Below, piece by piece: positions 8,491-17,704 of a DNA stretch of 64,000 bases. The position numbers and the translations under genes were made by a program. Under the pieces are notes generated by a model. The model worked only from the letters and a program-made list of their open reading frames with translations. It ran no database searches and was not told the DNA's origin. Source of the DNA: Halolamina litorea. Its GTDB lineage: Archaea > Halobacteriota > Halobacteria > Halobacteriales > Haloferacaceae. Each line of letters starts with the position of its first letter. Within the stretch, counting starts at the first letter, position 1. Where the stretch lies: assembly GCF_026616205.1 (NCBI RefSeq), contig NZ_JANHGR010000001.1, positions 1,860,001-1,924,000 on the forward strand, written 5' to 3'.

Positions 8491-9099
8491 CTACCGCCGG
8501 CGGACGCCGACGAGGTACGCGGGGTTCTGGCTCCAGCGCCGTTCGAACGCCGTCGGGATCGAGAACTCGATCTCCCACTCCCGCCCCGTGAACCGCCGGC
8601 GTAGCTCCTCGGGCGAGATCCCGTACACGTCGCCGTCGACGCGCCGAGCGTCGCCGAGGACGTAGTAGTGGCCGCCCGGGGGAACGATCTGGGCGAGTCC
8701 GTCGACGAACCGGTCGCGCTCGGCGTCGCCGAGGACGTGGAACATCGCCGAGTCGACGACGGTCGGGAACGAGAAGCCCGCGCGGGCGAGGCCGCCGAGG
8801 TCGAGGGCGTCCCAGACGGCGAAGTCGGCGTCGATGCGGCGCCCGCGGGCCTTCGCGCGGGCCTGTTCGATCGCCCGCCGTGAGAGGTCGATCCCCAACA
8901 CCTCGTGGCCCCGCCGGGCGAGGAAGAGCGCGAGTTCCCCGGTGCCACAGCCCACGTCGAGCACCGGCCCGCGGATGCGGCCCGACTCCGCGAGCGCGAG
9001 GAACGCCGCCTGCGGTCGGCCGATGTCCCAGTTCGGGACGCCGGTGTAGGCGGCGTCGTAGACGTGTGAGACCGGGCGGCTCGTGAGTGGGACGCTCAT
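8491..9099 (-). CDS. Class I SAM-dependent methyltransferase
   Basis: A 202-residue protein with motif I VLDVGCGTGE at residues 46-55, an acidic post-I loop (GIDLSRRAI), and a later strand with VDSAMFHVLGD resembling thiol or small-molecule methyltransferases. The acceptor is unknown. ATG 9099 begins conserved sequence; an in-frame GTG 24 codons upstream is possible but would extend into the intergenic region. It is divergent from the methionine adenosyltransferase gene, whose product is its cofactor, perhaps by coincidence. Confidence 0.82.
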   Translation of the reverse strand: MSVPLTSRPVSHVYDAAYTGVPNWDIGRPQAAFLALAESGRIRGPVLDVGCGTGELALFLARRGHEVLGIDLSRRAIEQARAKARGRRIDADFAVWDALDLGGLARAGFSFPTVVDSAMFHVLGDAERDRFVDGLAQIVPPGGHYYVLGDARRVDGDVYGISPEELRRRFTGREWEIEFSIPTAFERRWSQNPAYLVGVRRR

Positions 9100-9201
9100 C
9101 GGCGCCCACCCGGTCCGTCTCCAAACGTCGTCATAGCCGGGTGATACGCCCCACGACTCATCAATCCCCACCCGGAACAGTCAGCTTCCCGACCGGTCCG
9201 C

Positions 9202-9209
9202 GGACTTTT
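9202..9209 (+). promoter_or_regulatory. TATA-like box of the methionine adenosyltransferase gene
   Basis: GACTTTTG lies about 28-30 bases before ATG 9234, fitting a leaderless message. Confidence 0.5.
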
Positions 9210-9233
9210 GCCGCCGCCCGCGCAGGGCGACAC

Positions 9234-10391
9234 ATGACCGACGTGCTCGCCGTGACGACCGTCGACGGCGACCCGGCCGCCCGCCGGCGGACGGAGTTCG
9301 TCGAACGCAAGGGGATCGGCCACCCCGACTCGCTCTGTGACGGGGTCGCCGAGGCGGTCTCGCGGCGCCTCTCGCGGTTCTACCGGGCCGAGTTCGGCCG
9401 CGTTCTCCACCACAACACCGACAAGGTCCACCTCGGTGCCGGCCGGGCCGAACCGACTTTCGGTGGCGGGCGAGTCGTCGAACCGATCTACGTCCTCGTC
9501 GGCGGCAGGGCGACGACGACCGTCGACGGTCGGGAACTCCCGATCGCGGAACTGGCTCGCGAGGCCGCCCGCGACTACCTGCTGGGGACGGTGCCCGAAC
9601 TCGATGCCGACCACCTGCGGATCGAGACCCGGATCGGGCGCACCTCCGCCGACCTCGCCTCGCTGTTCGACCGGGGATCGGTCCCGCTGGCGAACGACAC
9701 CAGCTTCGGCGTCGGTCACAGCCCGGGGTCGGCCACCGAGCGCTTCGTCCGGACGCTCGAACCGCGGCTCCACGCCGAGATCGACGCCGTCGGCAAGGAC
9801 GTGAAGCTGATGGCGCTCCGCCGGAGCGACGGGATCCACCTCACGGTCGCCGCCGCGGTCGTGGACCGGTACGTCGCCGACGTGGCCGACTACCGGTTAG
9901 TGCTTGATCGCGTGCGAGCGCTCGCCCACGAGCACGGAGAAGCACACCTCGACCGCCCGCTCTCGGTTCGGGTCAACGCGGCCGACGACTACGAGAGAGG
10001 GTCGATCTACTTGACGACGACTGGGCTCTCGGCGGAGGCCGGCGACGACGGCGCCGTGGGTCGGGGGAACCGGGCGAACGGCCTCATCACGCCGGGACGA
10101 CCGATGAGCCTGGAGGCCACGGCGGGGAAGAACCCCGTGACTCACGTCGGGAAGCTCTACAACCTCCTCGCGCTCCGCATCGCCGAGGGGGCAGCGGCGG
10201 ACCTCGACGCGAGTCACACGAGCGTCCAGTTGCTCTCGCGTATCGGCAGCCCGGTGAGCGAGCCACAGGCGGTCGACATCGAGACGACGGTCGACGACGA
10301 GGGGGCGGTCCGGGCGGTCGTCGCGGAGCAGTTCGGCCGGATCGGTGACCTCACCGATGACCTCGTGGCCGGCGACGTGGACGTGTTCTAG
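9234..10391 (+). CDS. mat: Archaeal-type methionine adenosyltransferase
   Basis: A 385-residue cytosolic enzyme making S-adenosylmethionine from methionine and ATP. It belongs to the archaeal MAT family, which differs greatly from bacterial MetK. Visible signatures are [13 protein letters not shown] near the N-terminus, [32 protein letters not shown], and [12 protein letters not shown]. Length is close to the usual 400 residues. ATG 9234 follows a TATA-like box at leaderless distance. The SAM it makes feeds the methyltransferases encoded nearby, including fibrillarin. Confidence 0.94.
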   Translation: MTDVLAVTTVDGDPAARRRTEFVERKGIGHPDSLCDGVAEAVSRRLSRFYRAEFGRVLHHNTDKVHLGAGRAEPTFGGGRVVEPIYVLVGGRATTTVDGRELPIAELAREAARDYLLGTVPELDADHLRIETRIGRTSADLASLFDRGSVPLANDTSFGVGHSPGSATERFVRTLEPRLHAEIDAVGKDVKLMALRRSDGIHLTVAAAVVDRYVADVADYRLVLDRVRALAHEHGEAHLDRPLSVRVNAADDYERGSIYLTTTGLSAEAGDDGAVGRGNRANGLITPGRPMSLEATAGKNPVTHVGKLYNLLALRIAEGAAADLDASHTSVQLLSRIGSPVSEPQAVDIETTVDDEGAVRAVVAEQFGRIGDLTDDLVAGDVDVF

Positions 10392-10463
10392 CCGGCCTGT
10401 GGGGCGGCGACGCCGCCGAGCCGTTCGGGAACGCCTAAACGACTACGGGGGGAAAGGACGGTA

Positions 10464-11336
10464 ATGACCGAAACCGACGACGCGTGGTTCGCCGGCGTCG
10501 ACCCCGGGGACCCCGAGGCCGCCGCGGCCGCGATCGCCGACGGCGAGGCCGACGAACCGCGGGACTGGCCCGCGCTGGCCGTTGAGAGCGGCTTCGCCGC
10601 CGACGAGGACGAGTACTACGACCGACTTCACGACGCGACCGTCGCCGCCGCCCGCGAGGCCGCCCGTGCGGCCGAGCGCGCGGACGACAAACAGTTGGTC
10701 CACGCGCTGCGGGCGATGGACGACACCGAGCGCACCGCCAACGAACTCGCCGAGCGGCTGGAGGAGTGGGCCGGCGCGCTGCTCGACGTGGAGACGGGCG
10801 CGACCGGGCTTGACTTCGCCGCCGTCGTCGCCGAGCGCGAGCCCGCCGACGCGACCGAGGAGCGGGCGGTCTCGTTGGCCCGGCGTGTCGTCGACCTGCG
10901 CGAGGAGCGCGACGACCTCCGGACGTTCATCGAGCGCCGTGCGCCGGCGGTGGCGCCGAACCTCGCCGAGATGGCCGGACCCGTGTTGGCCGCGCGCCTC
11001 GTCTCGCTGGCCGGCGGGCTGGAGTCGTTGGCGAAGATGCCCTCCGGGACCGTGCAGGTGCTCGGCGCCGAGGACGCGCTGTTCGCCCACCTGCGAGGGC
11101 ACGCCCCCTCGCCCAAACACGGCGTCATCTTCACCCACGAGTTCGTCAGCGGCACGCGACCGGACGACCGCGGTTCGGCGGCTCGCGCACTCGCCGGGAA
11201 GCTCTCGATAGCCGCCCGGATCGACCACTACTCGGGCGATTTCCGCGAGAGCGTCCACGATGACCTCCGCGACCGGATGGAGACGATCCGGGCGCGTGCC
11301 GAGGAAGACCAAACCGAGGAGGACGACGATGAGTGA
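10464..11336 (+). CDS. nop5: Nop5-type C/D box RNP scaffold protein
   Basis: A 290-residue core protein of archaeal C/D box guide RNPs, which direct 2'-O-methylation of rRNA and tRNA. The Nop domain is clear at about residues 165-235 (APNLAEMAGPVLAARL, then LAKMPSGTVQVLGAE and PKHGVIF). A helical region before it (about 45-160) should form the coiled-coil dimer arm. The N-terminal fibrillarin-binding domain is shorter than in most archaea and the tail is acidic. Its last 8 bases overlap the fibrillarin gene, so the two partners are co-translated. Confidence 0.93.
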   Translation: MTETDDAWFAGVDPGDPEAAAAAIADGEADEPRDWPALAVESGFAADEDEYYDRLHDATVAAAREAARAAERADDKQLVHALRAMDDTERTANELAERLEEWAGALLDVETGATGLDFAAVVAEREPADATEERAVSLARRVVDLREERDDLRTFIERRAPAVAPNLAEMAGPVLAARLVSLAGGLESLAKMPSGTVQVLGAEDALFAHLRGHAPSPKHGVIFTHEFVSGTRPDDRGSAARALAGKLSIAARIDHYSGDFRESVHDDLRDRMETIRARAEEDQTEEDDDE

Positions 11337-11961
11337 GCTTCCCGACGGCGTCGACCGGCGCGCCGTCGCCGGCGAGGAGCGCCTGACGACCGAGGGTGAG
11401 CCCGTATACGGCGAACCGACCGCCGACGGCCGGCGCGTGTGGGACGCCGGGCGCTCGAAGCTGGGCGCGATGCTCGAACTGGGGATGGACACCCGGCTCG
11501 ACGGCGGGGAGTCGGTGCTCTACCTCGGTGCGGCTTCGGGGACGACCGTGAGCCACGTGGCGGACTTCTCGGGGCCGACCTACGCCGTGGAGTTCGCCCC
11601 GCGGCCCGTGCGTGACCTGGTGGACGTGGCCGAGGTCCGACCGAACCTGTTCCCGCTGCTGGCCGACGCCCGGAAGCCGCGGGAGTACGCCGGCGTCGTG
11701 GAGGCGGACCTCGACTGCATCGTTCAGGACGTGGCGACGCGCGGGCAGGCCGACGTGGCGAACCGCAACGCACAGTTCCTCGGCGAGGACGGGCTCCTGC
11801 TGGCGGCGATCAAGGCCCGCAGCGAGAACGTCGTCGCCGACCCCGACGCGGTGTTCGAGGACGTGCGCGAGACGCTCTCGGGGCGGTACGAGGTCCTCGA
11901 AACCCGGCGGCTGGAGCCGTACCACGACGACCACCTCGGGATCGTCGCGCGCAAGCGGTAG
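11329..11961 (+). CDS. flpA: Fibrillarin-like rRNA/tRNA 2'-O-methyltransferase
   Basis: A 210-residue SAM-dependent methyltransferase, the catalytic subunit of the C/D box RNP. Motifs are VLYLGAASGTTVSHVADF (SAM loop), VEFAPRPVRDL, DVATRGQADV and AIKARS (catalytic Lys). ATG 11329 overlaps the nop5 stop (ATGAGTGA), the standard archaeal pairing. Full family length. Confidence 0.95.
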   Translation: MSELPDGVDRRAVAGEERLTTEGEPVYGEPTADGRRVWDAGRSKLGAMLELGMDTRLDGGESVLYLGAASGTTVSHVADFSGPTYAVEFAPRPVRDLVDVAEVRPNLFPLLADARKPREYAGVVEADLDCIVQDVATRGQADVANRNAQFLGEDGLLLAAIKARSENVVADPDAVFEDVRETLSGRYEVLETRRLEPYHDDHLGIVARKR

Positions 11962-12005
11962 TCGCATCCGTCCCCTGTCACGTCCACCGTTCCGGAGCCG
12001 GCACC

Positions 12006-12014
12006 CTATTTAGG
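12006..12014 (+). promoter_or_regulatory. TATA box of the glutamate-cysteine ligase gene
   Basis: CTATTTAGG is centred about 28 bases before ATG 12038; the transcript is probably leaderless. Confidence 0.6.
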
Positions 12015-12037
12015 CGGGCGGTCACAGTAACGCACAA

Positions 12038-13129
12038 ATGGAGGAACTGGGCTCCCGGGACAGCTTCGACCGGATGGGGACCCTCGGGGTCGAGGAGGAG
12101 TTCTACGTCGTCGACGGGGACGGACTGCCGGTGTCGGGCATCGACGAACTGGTGTACGGCGAGGCCGAGCCGCCCGAGCCACTCGCGGGGAAGCTGGATC
12201 ACGAACTGTTCCAGTTCACCATCGAGACCCAGACGCCGCTGATCGAAAACGTGGCCGAGACCGAACGCCACCTGCTCGCGGTGCGGGAGGCGCTGGTCGA
12301 GCACGCCGAGGACCACGGCTTCCGGATCGCCGCCGCGGGGCTGCACCCCGAGGCTCGCTGGCGCGAACTGGACCACGCAGACAAGCCGCGCTACCGCTCA
12401 CAGCTCGAACGCATCCAGTACCCACAGCACCGCAACACGACCGCGGGGATGCACGTCCACGTCGGCGTCGACGACCCGGACAAGGCGGTCTGGATCGCCA
12501 ACGAACTCAGGTGGGAGATGCCGCCGCTGCTTGCGCTGTCGGCCAACTCGCCCTTCTGGAACGGCTTCGACACGGGCCTCGCGTCGGCGCGAGCGAAGGT
12601 GTTCGAGAACCTGCCGAACACGGGGATGCCCACCCGGTTCGCGGACTACGAGGCCTTCGAGCGCTTCGAGCGCCGGATGGTCGAGCAGGGCTCGGTTGAA
12701 GACCGCGGGGAACTCTGGTACGACGTGCGCCCCCACACCGGCCACGGCACCGTTGAGGTCCGGACCCCCGACGCACAGGTCGATCCCGCCGTCGTCCAGG
12801 CGTTCGTCGAGGGCGTTCACGCGATGGTCGTCGACCTCGGCGAGCGCTACGAGGACGGCGAACGCGGCCCGCTCGACGGCGACGGCCTGCGGCGTGAACT
12901 CCTCGACGAGAACAAGTGGCGCGCGACCCGCCACGGCCACGAGGCGACGTTCGTCGACCGTGACGGGGAGTCGACGATCGACCTCGCGGAGGCTATCGAG
13001 CGCACCTGCGACCGGATCGGCGACGACGCGCTCGCGGGGCTACTCGGCCGGGAGAGCGGGAGCGAGCGCCAGCGCCGGATCCACGGAGAACAGGGCTCGG
13101 AAGCGCTGCGGGAGTCGCTGATCCTGTAA
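12038..13129 (+). CDS. gshA: Glutamate-cysteine ligase (GCS2/YbdK type)
   Basis: A 363-residue ATP-dependent ligase joining glutamate and cysteine. Haloarchaea keep gamma-glutamylcysteine, not glutathione, as their main thiol, so this is probably the only ligase step needed. Signatures are [11 protein letters not shown] at the N-terminus (Mg/ATP site), [43 protein letters not shown] and [10 protein letters not shown]. Full length for the GCS2 family, with a good promoter. The alternative, a generic carboxylate-amine ligase, is less likely given the haloarchaeal context. Confidence 0.88.
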   Translation: MEELGSRDSFDRMGTLGVEEEFYVVDGDGLPVSGIDELVYGEAEPPEPLAGKLDHELFQFTIETQTPLIENVAETERHLLAVREALVEHAEDHGFRIAAAGLHPEARWRELDHADKPRYRSQLERIQYPQHRNTTAGMHVHVGVDDPDKAVWIANELRWEMPPLLALSANSPFWNGFDTGLASARAKVFENLPNTGMPTRFADYEAFERFERRMVEQGSVEDRGELWYDVRPHTGHGTVEVRTPDAQVDPAVVQAFVEGVHAMVVDLGERYEDGERGPLDGDGLRRELLDENKWRATRHGHEATFVDRDGESTIDLAEAIERTCDRIGDDALAGLLGRESGSERQRRIHGEQGSEALRESLIL

Positions 13130-13137
13130 CGGCCGGT

Positions 13138-13827
13138 TCAGTACCGGAGGGTGTACTCACGGATCGAGTCCGGTACCGAGTCGCCCCAGAACCGCTCCAT
13201 CTCGTCGTCGTCCATGCTCCGTTCGGTCTCAACTGCCCCCTCGTAGGCCTCCCTGAGGTCGGAGACGGGGGACCCGGGCGTGTCGACACGGAGGTTGTGG
13301 TAGAGCTTCGAGGGCTCGGCGTGGACCAGTAGGGCCGCACTAAGCGTATCACCACGCGTGTCGCCCCCGGCAGCCTCGCTCGCTTCCAGCGCGGTCAGCA
13401 GTCGGTCGGTGAACCGACCGGTCGCACACTCGAAGGCGTCGGCGGTCGCATCGATCACGTCGGGGCCGGCGAGGAGGTCACCGGCGACCGTGTAGTGCTC
13501 GCCGACGGCGTGGCCGGCGTGCTCGATACACTTCTCGCCGGTATGGACGTACGTGTTCCCCTCGGCGTCGATACCGTGGAGTTGGAGGCCCGCCGATCCG
13601 GAGCGCTCGGCGATCAGCGCCTTCGCCGCCGCAGGGAGCGAGAGCCCACGGTCGAGCAGGGAGACCAACGGGTCGCCGTAGTCGGCCCCCGCGTCCCACG
13701 ACTGGGTGGCGACGGCGCCCTTCTCGCTTACCCACGGACAGACGGCCCCCACCGCCGGGAACGCCGAAGCGACTGCGACGCCGTACTGGTCCGTGCTCGG
13801 GTCGCGCGCGGCGATGGAGACAGTCAC
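13138..13827 (-). CDS. DUF1028 protein (Ntn-hydrolase-like)
   Basis: A 229-residue protein opening MTVSIAARDP and with VAVASAFPAVGAVCPWVSEKGAVATQ, the signature of DUF1028. This family has an Ntn-hydrolase-like fold and no proven function; some members are fused to peptidoglycan-binding domains. Here it stands alone. It starts at GTG 13827, the conserved N-terminus. It converges with the glutamate-cysteine ligase gene (8-base gap). Confidence 0.82.
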   Translation of the reverse strand: MTVSIAARDPSTDQYGVAVASAFPAVGAVCPWVSEKGAVATQSWDAGADYGDPLVSLLDRGLSLPAAAKALIAERSGSAGLQLHGIDAEGNTYVHTGEKCIEHAGHAVGEHYTVAGDLLAGPDVIDATADAFECATGRFTDRLLTALEASEAAGGDTRGDTLSAALLVHAEPSKLYHNLRVDTPGSPVSDLREAYEGAVETERSMDDDEMERFWGDSVPDSIREYTLRY

Positions 13828-13910
13828 GATCGGCCACCCCGCACCGTGCTACTGTCGAACACACCACGACTCCGGCGTATTCGGGCTTGAACGTTCCGGC
13901 CGGTCCGAAC

Positions 13911-13918
13911 GCTTTTGC
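13911..13918 (+). promoter_or_regulatory. TATA-like box before the 108-residue protein gene
   Basis: GCTTTTGC lies about 30 bases before GTG 13943, the same element and spacing as before the methionine adenosyltransferase gene. It supports the GTG as a leaderless start. Confidence 0.45.
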
Positions 13919-13942
13919 TCGGTGGCGACCCCACCTGTCGAC

Positions 13943-14269
13943 GTGTATCTCTCTCACCCGGTACGGCGGATGCGCCGGGAGCCACAGGCGGAGTCGGTCG
14001 CCCTCGTCGTCGAACTGGACGACGGCGACCCGTCGGCGCTAACGGAGACTGCCGAGGAGGCCGGCGGCGGGGTCGAGCGGGAACTGCCGTTCGACTGCTG
14101 GCTGGTCACGGTTCCCGAGACGGCCATCGACGACCTCTGTGCGCTCGACGGCGTGGTCCGGATCGAGACGGCTGCGACGCTCGAACACGGTGTCGACGAG
14201 TCGGTCGGCGGCGCCGATGAGGACCCCGCCACGGAGGACGAGGGGGTAGGAACGGGCGAGCGGCGCTAA
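13943..14269 (+). CDS. Small conserved-looking protein of unknown function
   Basis: A predicted 108-residue protein with a compact alternating strand/helix core (VALVVELDDGD, then LPFDCWLVTVPETAIDDLCALDG and VVRIETAATL) and an acidic disordered tail. The pattern resembles peptidase-inhibitor or ferredoxin-like folds but I cannot assign a family. GTG 13943 is chosen because a TATA-like box sits 30 bases before it; ATG 13970 would give 99 residues. Confidence 0.6.
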   Translation: MYLSHPVRRMRREPQAESVALVVELDDGDPSALTETAEEAGGGVERELPFDCWLVTVPETAIDDLCALDGVVRIETAATLEHGVDESVGGADEDPATEDEGVGTGERR

Positions 14270-14306
14270 CGGCCCGAGGCGGGCGACGACGCCGGCGGGG
14301 CCAAAC

Positions 14307-14314
14307 CATTTATG
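14307..14314 (+). promoter_or_regulatory. TATA box of the 86-residue acidic protein gene
   Basis: CATTTATG lies about 25-29 bases before ATG 14336. Confidence 0.55.
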
Positions 14315-14335
14315 TACGTCCTTCGGTACTGAGCT

Positions 14336-14596
14336 ATGTCGTCTCGCCGGGCACGGGTCGATTCGTTGACCGACGACGTATCGGCCCTGAGCGAGAAGGT
14401 GGCACAGCTGTACGAGGAACTCGATGCGGCGGTGACGGAACTCGAAGCCGAGTCCGACGCGGACCCGAACGCGGCGGGGACGACGCCAGCCCGCGCCGAC
14501 GGTGGGCACGTCGAGTGGGAAGAGGTCGAAACCGCAGGGCCGGACGGCGAACAGGACGCCGAAGACGTGGACTGGACGCCGGTCGACACCGAATAG
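14336..14596 (+). CDS. Small acidic coiled-coil protein
   Basis: An 86-residue protein. Residues 8-45 form a short coiled coil (LTDDVSALSEKVAQLYEELD), and the rest is acidic and probably disordered. A strong TATA box 25-29 bases before ATG 14336 indicates its own leaderless transcript. No enzymatic motif or membrane segment. Role unknown; short coiled coils often mediate dimerisation. Confidence 0.65.
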   Translation: MSSRRARVDSLTDDVSALSEKVAQLYEELDAAVTELEAESDADPNAAGTTPARADGGHVEWEEVETAGPDGEQDAEDVDWTPVDTE

Positions 14597-14770
14597 CGGT
14601 TCCCGCGTTCTCCGCAGGTACCCTCCGGAGCGACGCCGGCCGAACGGCTGACGTGGCTCCGAAGTCGAACACATCGGGAGCAGCATCTCCGCCGGTCGGC
14701 GTGGTTTCAGCCGCGAAAGAGGGGTAAGGGTGACTCGGACGGTGTTCAGTCGGATGGAGAGCGCTGGCGG

Positions 14771-15166
14771 TCAGTGGCTGGTCTTGATCTCGACGCGGTA
14801 GCCGAACGGGTCGCGGGCGTACACCGCGGGCGCCGTACCGGTGGCCCCCTTCAGGTCGCGAGCCTCACGCTCGATTTCGACGCCGGCCTCGCGGAGGTCG
14901 CGCTCGATGGCGTCGATGGGGTCGTCGACGACGATGGCGACGTGGTCGAAGTTCCGCTCTCCGGGCGGGTCGAACTCCTCGCTCGGGCTGACGTGGATCA
15001 GGCTGGTCTCCGAGAGCCGGATCGAGAAGATCGGACGCTCGCCCGCGCGGTAGGCGTCGAGGTCCTCCAACTCGAAGCCGAGCGTGTCCCGGTAGAACGC
15101 GACGGCGTCGTCGACGCCCTCGGTGGGGATGCGGAGGTTGACGTGATCGAGGTGGCTGGGGTTCAC
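14771..15166 (-). CDS. Glyoxalase/bleomycin-resistance (VOC) superfamily protein
   Basis: A 131-residue single-copy VOC protein with paired beta-alpha-beta-beta-beta modules: HLDHVNLRIP ... AVAFYRDTLGFELEDL, then NFDHVAIVVDD ... YARDPFGYRVEIK. The His and Glu at strand ends are probable metal ligands. VOC proteins include glyoxalase I, dioxygenases and resistance proteins; the substrate is not visible. It starts at GTG 15166 with a TATA-like box (GCTTAGTG, minus strand) about 28 bases upstream. Confidence 0.85.
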   Translation of the reverse strand: MNPSHLDHVNLRIPTEGVDDAVAFYRDTLGFELEDLDAYRAGERPIFSIRLSETSLIHVSPSEEFDPPGERNFDHVAIVVDDPIDAIERDLREAGVEIEREARDLKGATGTAPAVYARDPFGYRVEIKTSH

Positions 15167-15213
15167 GGACGCGTGTTGGCGGTGGGCGCACTAAGCAGTG
15201 TGGGCGGCGGTAC

Positions 15214-15387
15214 TCAGACCCAGTCCTGAAGGCGTGTAGCGATGGGGTACGCGAGCCCGACCAACAACACGACTACCGGCAGCTGAACGATCGGGTCCGG
15301 CGGCGCCGCCGCGGATGCGATCGGCACCGCGATCAACAGGGCGACGAGCAACGAGACGACGACACGAACGGGCCGGGAGTCGACCAT
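15214..15387 (-). CDS. Small membrane protein
   Basis: A 57-residue protein with two hydrophobic helices (about 8-28 and 35-51), a basic N-terminus and an Asp-Trp-Val end. ATG 15387 is preferred; a longer upstream frame runs into the tRNA-Gly gene. No family recognised. Confidence 0.55.
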   Translation of the reverse strand: MVDSRPVRVVVSLLVALLIAVPIASAAAPPDPIVQLPVVVLLVGLAYPIATRLQDWV

Positions 15388-15516
15388 GGGTGCGAACGGT
15401 GACCGAACTAACAAAAACCGCCCGCTTGCGTTGACGGCTGGCCCGCCCGGTGGGGAGACATCGACGCCGGCTCGCGGACAGCGAGCGCAGCGCTCTGGAA
15501 GTAGCGTCGAGAGAAG

Positions 15517-15587
15517 TGCGCTGGCTGGGATTTGAACCCAGGTTGTGACCATGGCAAGGTCACGTGATACCACTACACTACCAGCGC
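15517..15587 (-). tRNA. tRNA-Gly (GCC)
   Basis: Folds as a cloverleaf on the minus strand: acceptor GCGCTGG with CCAGCGC plus discriminator A, anticodon loop CTTGCCA with anticodon GCC, and T arm CTGGGTTCAAATCCCAG. It is 71 bases, with no intron or encoded CCA. Confidence 0.95.
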
Positions 15588-15612
15588 GTTCCTTCGCATT
15601 CCCACAAAACAG

Positions 15613-15628
15613 CGATTAGTTATTAAGA
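15613..15628 (-). promoter_or_regulatory. Promoter of tRNA-Gly
   Basis: The minus strand reads CTTAATAACTAATCG, an A+T-rich box 25-40 bases before the mature tRNA 5' end in otherwise GC-rich DNA. Confidence 0.6.
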
Positions 15629-15775
15629 CTTGCGAAACGCAGCCAATCGACCGCCGGCGTCGGGGTGTCGTTGACAGGGACCACACCTCGGCGTCGACGG
15701 ATCCGAGGAGCGGGAACGGGAGTAGGAGGCTCCTGCGTATGTGTGACGGCCTCACAGGCCATCGGCGAGTCGCTA

Positions 15776-15785
15776 CCCTTTTACG
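15776..15785 (+). promoter_or_regulatory. TATA-like box at the head of the S10/spc superoperon
   Basis: CCCTTTTACG lies about 45 bases before ATG 15827. If used, the message has a leader of about 15-20 bases. It is the only obvious box before the SPOUT methylase gene, which probably heads the ribosomal transcript. Confidence 0.45.
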
Positions 15786-15826
15786 GTGTGGTTCGGTACT
15801 CCCGGTACAGTCCAGTGGCGAGGCAT

Positions 15827-16663
15827 ATGACGGACGGCACAACACTGGTCGTCCCGTCGTCGCTCGTCCGGGAGGCCGAAGACAAACGCGAGGCGACCCG
15901 AAAGCTCGGGTACGTGGCTCGCGCGGCCGCGATCTACCGGGTCGAGCGAATCCTCGTTTTCCCCGACAGGGAAGCCGAGGGCCGCTGGGGTGGGGAGTTC
16001 GTTCGCACGGTGTTGGCCTACGCGGCTACACCGCCGTACCTCAGACAGGCGGTCTGGGACCAACGCGACGAACTGCGCTATGCAGGCGTCCTCCCCCCCA
16101 TGCGTGTGTCGCCACGGACCGGCTCCCAGGGTGAAACCTGGGAGTCGAGAGAAGGAATCGTGACCGAGGTCGGACCTGACGACCGCGTCCGGGTCAATTG
16201 CGGACTGCAACACCCGATCTCCCTGCTCGTGCCGCCGTCGATGGCGGTCGAGGAGGGGGAGCGCGTCACAGTCAGGGTCTCTTCGAGAGAACCCGTCCGC
16301 GCTCGCCTCGTCGACGAGGACCCTCCGGGGTTCCGCGTCGAGGCCTGCGGGGACATCCAGGAAGCCCTCGCCCGCGAGAACGCGGGCGTTCGGATCGGCA
16401 CGTCGCGCCACGGTGAGGAGCTCACCCGAACGCGGCTGTCCGAGATCGCCCCGCGCTACCGAGACGGCGCCACCGTTGTCTTCGGTTCGCCGGGTCGCGG
16501 GCTTCCGGAGATCATGGGGGTATCCCCGGATGATCTCCCCGTCGAACCCGACTCTCCCGGGTTCGACCTCTGGCTGAATACGGTTCCGAATCAGGGCAGC
16601 GAGGTGGTGCGCACCGAAGAAGCGGTGTTCGCCACACTCGCCCCGCTCGCGCTCAGGGACTGA
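15827..16663 (+). CDS. SPOUT (alpha/beta knot) RNA methyltransferase, COG2106 type
   Basis: A 278-residue protein with a trefoil-knot methyltransferase fold interrupted by an OB-like insert (about residues 95-170). The N-terminal LVVPSSLVREAEDKREATRKLGYVARAAAIYRV and the C-terminal FGSPGRGLPEIM ... NTVPNQGSEVVRTEEAV are family hallmarks; the latter forms the SAM-binding knot. Archaeal members sit just upstream of uL3 as here and probably methylate rRNA; the human relative C9orf114/SPOUT1 methylates U in rRNA. It is 18 bases before uL3. Confidence 0.88.
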   Translation: MTDGTTLVVPSSLVREAEDKREATRKLGYVARAAAIYRVERILVFPDREAEGRWGGEFVRTVLAYAATPPYLRQAVWDQRDELRYAGVLPPMRVSPRTGSQGETWESREGIVTEVGPDDRVRVNCGLQHPISLLVPPSMAVEEGERVTVRVSSREPVRARLVDEDPPGFRVEACGDIQEALARENAGVRIGTSRHGEELTRTRLSEIAPRYRDGATVVFGSPGRGLPEIMGVSPDDLPVEPDSPGFDLWLNTVPNQGSEVVRTEEAVFATLAPLALRD

Positions 16664-16681
16664 GCGCGGAGGAAAACGAAC

Positions 16682-17698
16682 ATGCCACAACCAAGCAGAC
16701 CACGAAAAGGCTCGCTGGGCTTCGGCCCGCGAACGCGTGCGGCGTCGGAAGTGCCGCGTATCCGCTCGTGGCCGGACGACGAGGGGTCCCCTGCACTGCA
16801 GGGCTTCGCTGGCTACAAGGCCGGCATGACCCACGTCGTGATGGTCAACGACGAGGAGGACTCGCCGCGGAACGGGATGGAAGAGTCCGTCCCGGTCACC
16901 GTCGTCGAGACCCCCCCGATGCACGCTGTCGCAGTGCGAGCCTACGAGGACACGGCGTACGGAGCGAAGCCGGCAACCGAGGTTTGGGCGTCCGAGTTCC
17001 ACGACGAACTCGACCGCGCGCTCGACCTGCCGGCGGAGAACGATTTCGAGGGCGACGCTGACGAACTGCGCACGCTCGTCGAGGACGGTGCGATCGACGA
17101 CCTCCGGGTCATCACGCACACGACCCCGGCGTCGCTGCAGAACGTCCCCAAGAAGGAACCGGACGTGATGGAGACCCGAGTCGGCGGTGGCTCGCTCCAG
17201 GAGCGCGTCGACTTCGCGCTCGACCTGGTCGAGGACGGCGGCGAACACGAGTTCGCCGACGTCTTCCGAGCGGGCGAGTACCTCGACGCCTCGGGCATCA
17301 CCAAGGGGAAGGGGACGCAGGGTCCCGTCAAGCGGTGGGGCGTCCAGAAGCGGAAGGGCAAGCACGCCCGCCAGGGATGGCGGCGCCGCATCGGTAACCT
17401 CGGCCCGTGGAACCCGAGCCGCGTTCGCTCGACGGTTCCCCAGCAGGGCCAGACCGGCTACCACCAGCGGACGGAACTCAACAAGCGCCTGATCGACTTC
17501 GGCGAGGGCGACGACGCCTCCGTCGACGGCGGCTTCGTCAACTACGGCGAGGTCGACGGGCACTACGCGCTCGTCAAGGGCTCGCTCCCGGGTCCCGACC
17601 AGCGCCTCATCCGGTTCCGCCCCTCGATCCGGCCGAACGACCAGCCGCGCCTCGACCCCGAGGTGCGCTACGTCTCGACGGCCTCCAACCAAGGGTAA
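16682..17698 (+). CDS. rpl3: Large-subunit ribosomal protein uL3
   Basis: A 338-residue protein binding 23S rRNA near the peptidyl-transferase centre. The basic finger GKGTQGPVKRWGVQKRKGKHARQG (in segments, residues 200-225) and the loop RIGNLGPWNPSRVRST are conserved and reach into the rRNA core. A GGAGG sits at 16671-16675 before ATG 16682. It is the first ribosomal gene of the S10 cluster. Confidence 0.97.
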   Translation: MPQPSRPRKGSLGFGPRTRAASEVPRIRSWPDDEGSPALQGFAGYKAGMTHVVMVNDEEDSPRNGMEESVPVTVVETPPMHAVAVRAYEDTAYGAKPATEVWASEFHDELDRALDLPAENDFEGDADELRTLVEDGAIDDLRVITHTTPASLQNVPKKEPDVMETRVGGGSLQERVDFALDLVEDGGEHEFADVFRAGEYLDASGITKGKGTQGPVKRWGVQKRKGKHARQGWRRRIGNLGPWNPSRVRSTVPQQGQTGYHQRTELNKRLIDFGEGDDASVDGGFVNYGEVDGHYALVKGSLPGPDQRLIRFRPSIRPNDQPRLDPEVRYVSTASNQG

Positions 17699-17704
17699 CA
17701 CACA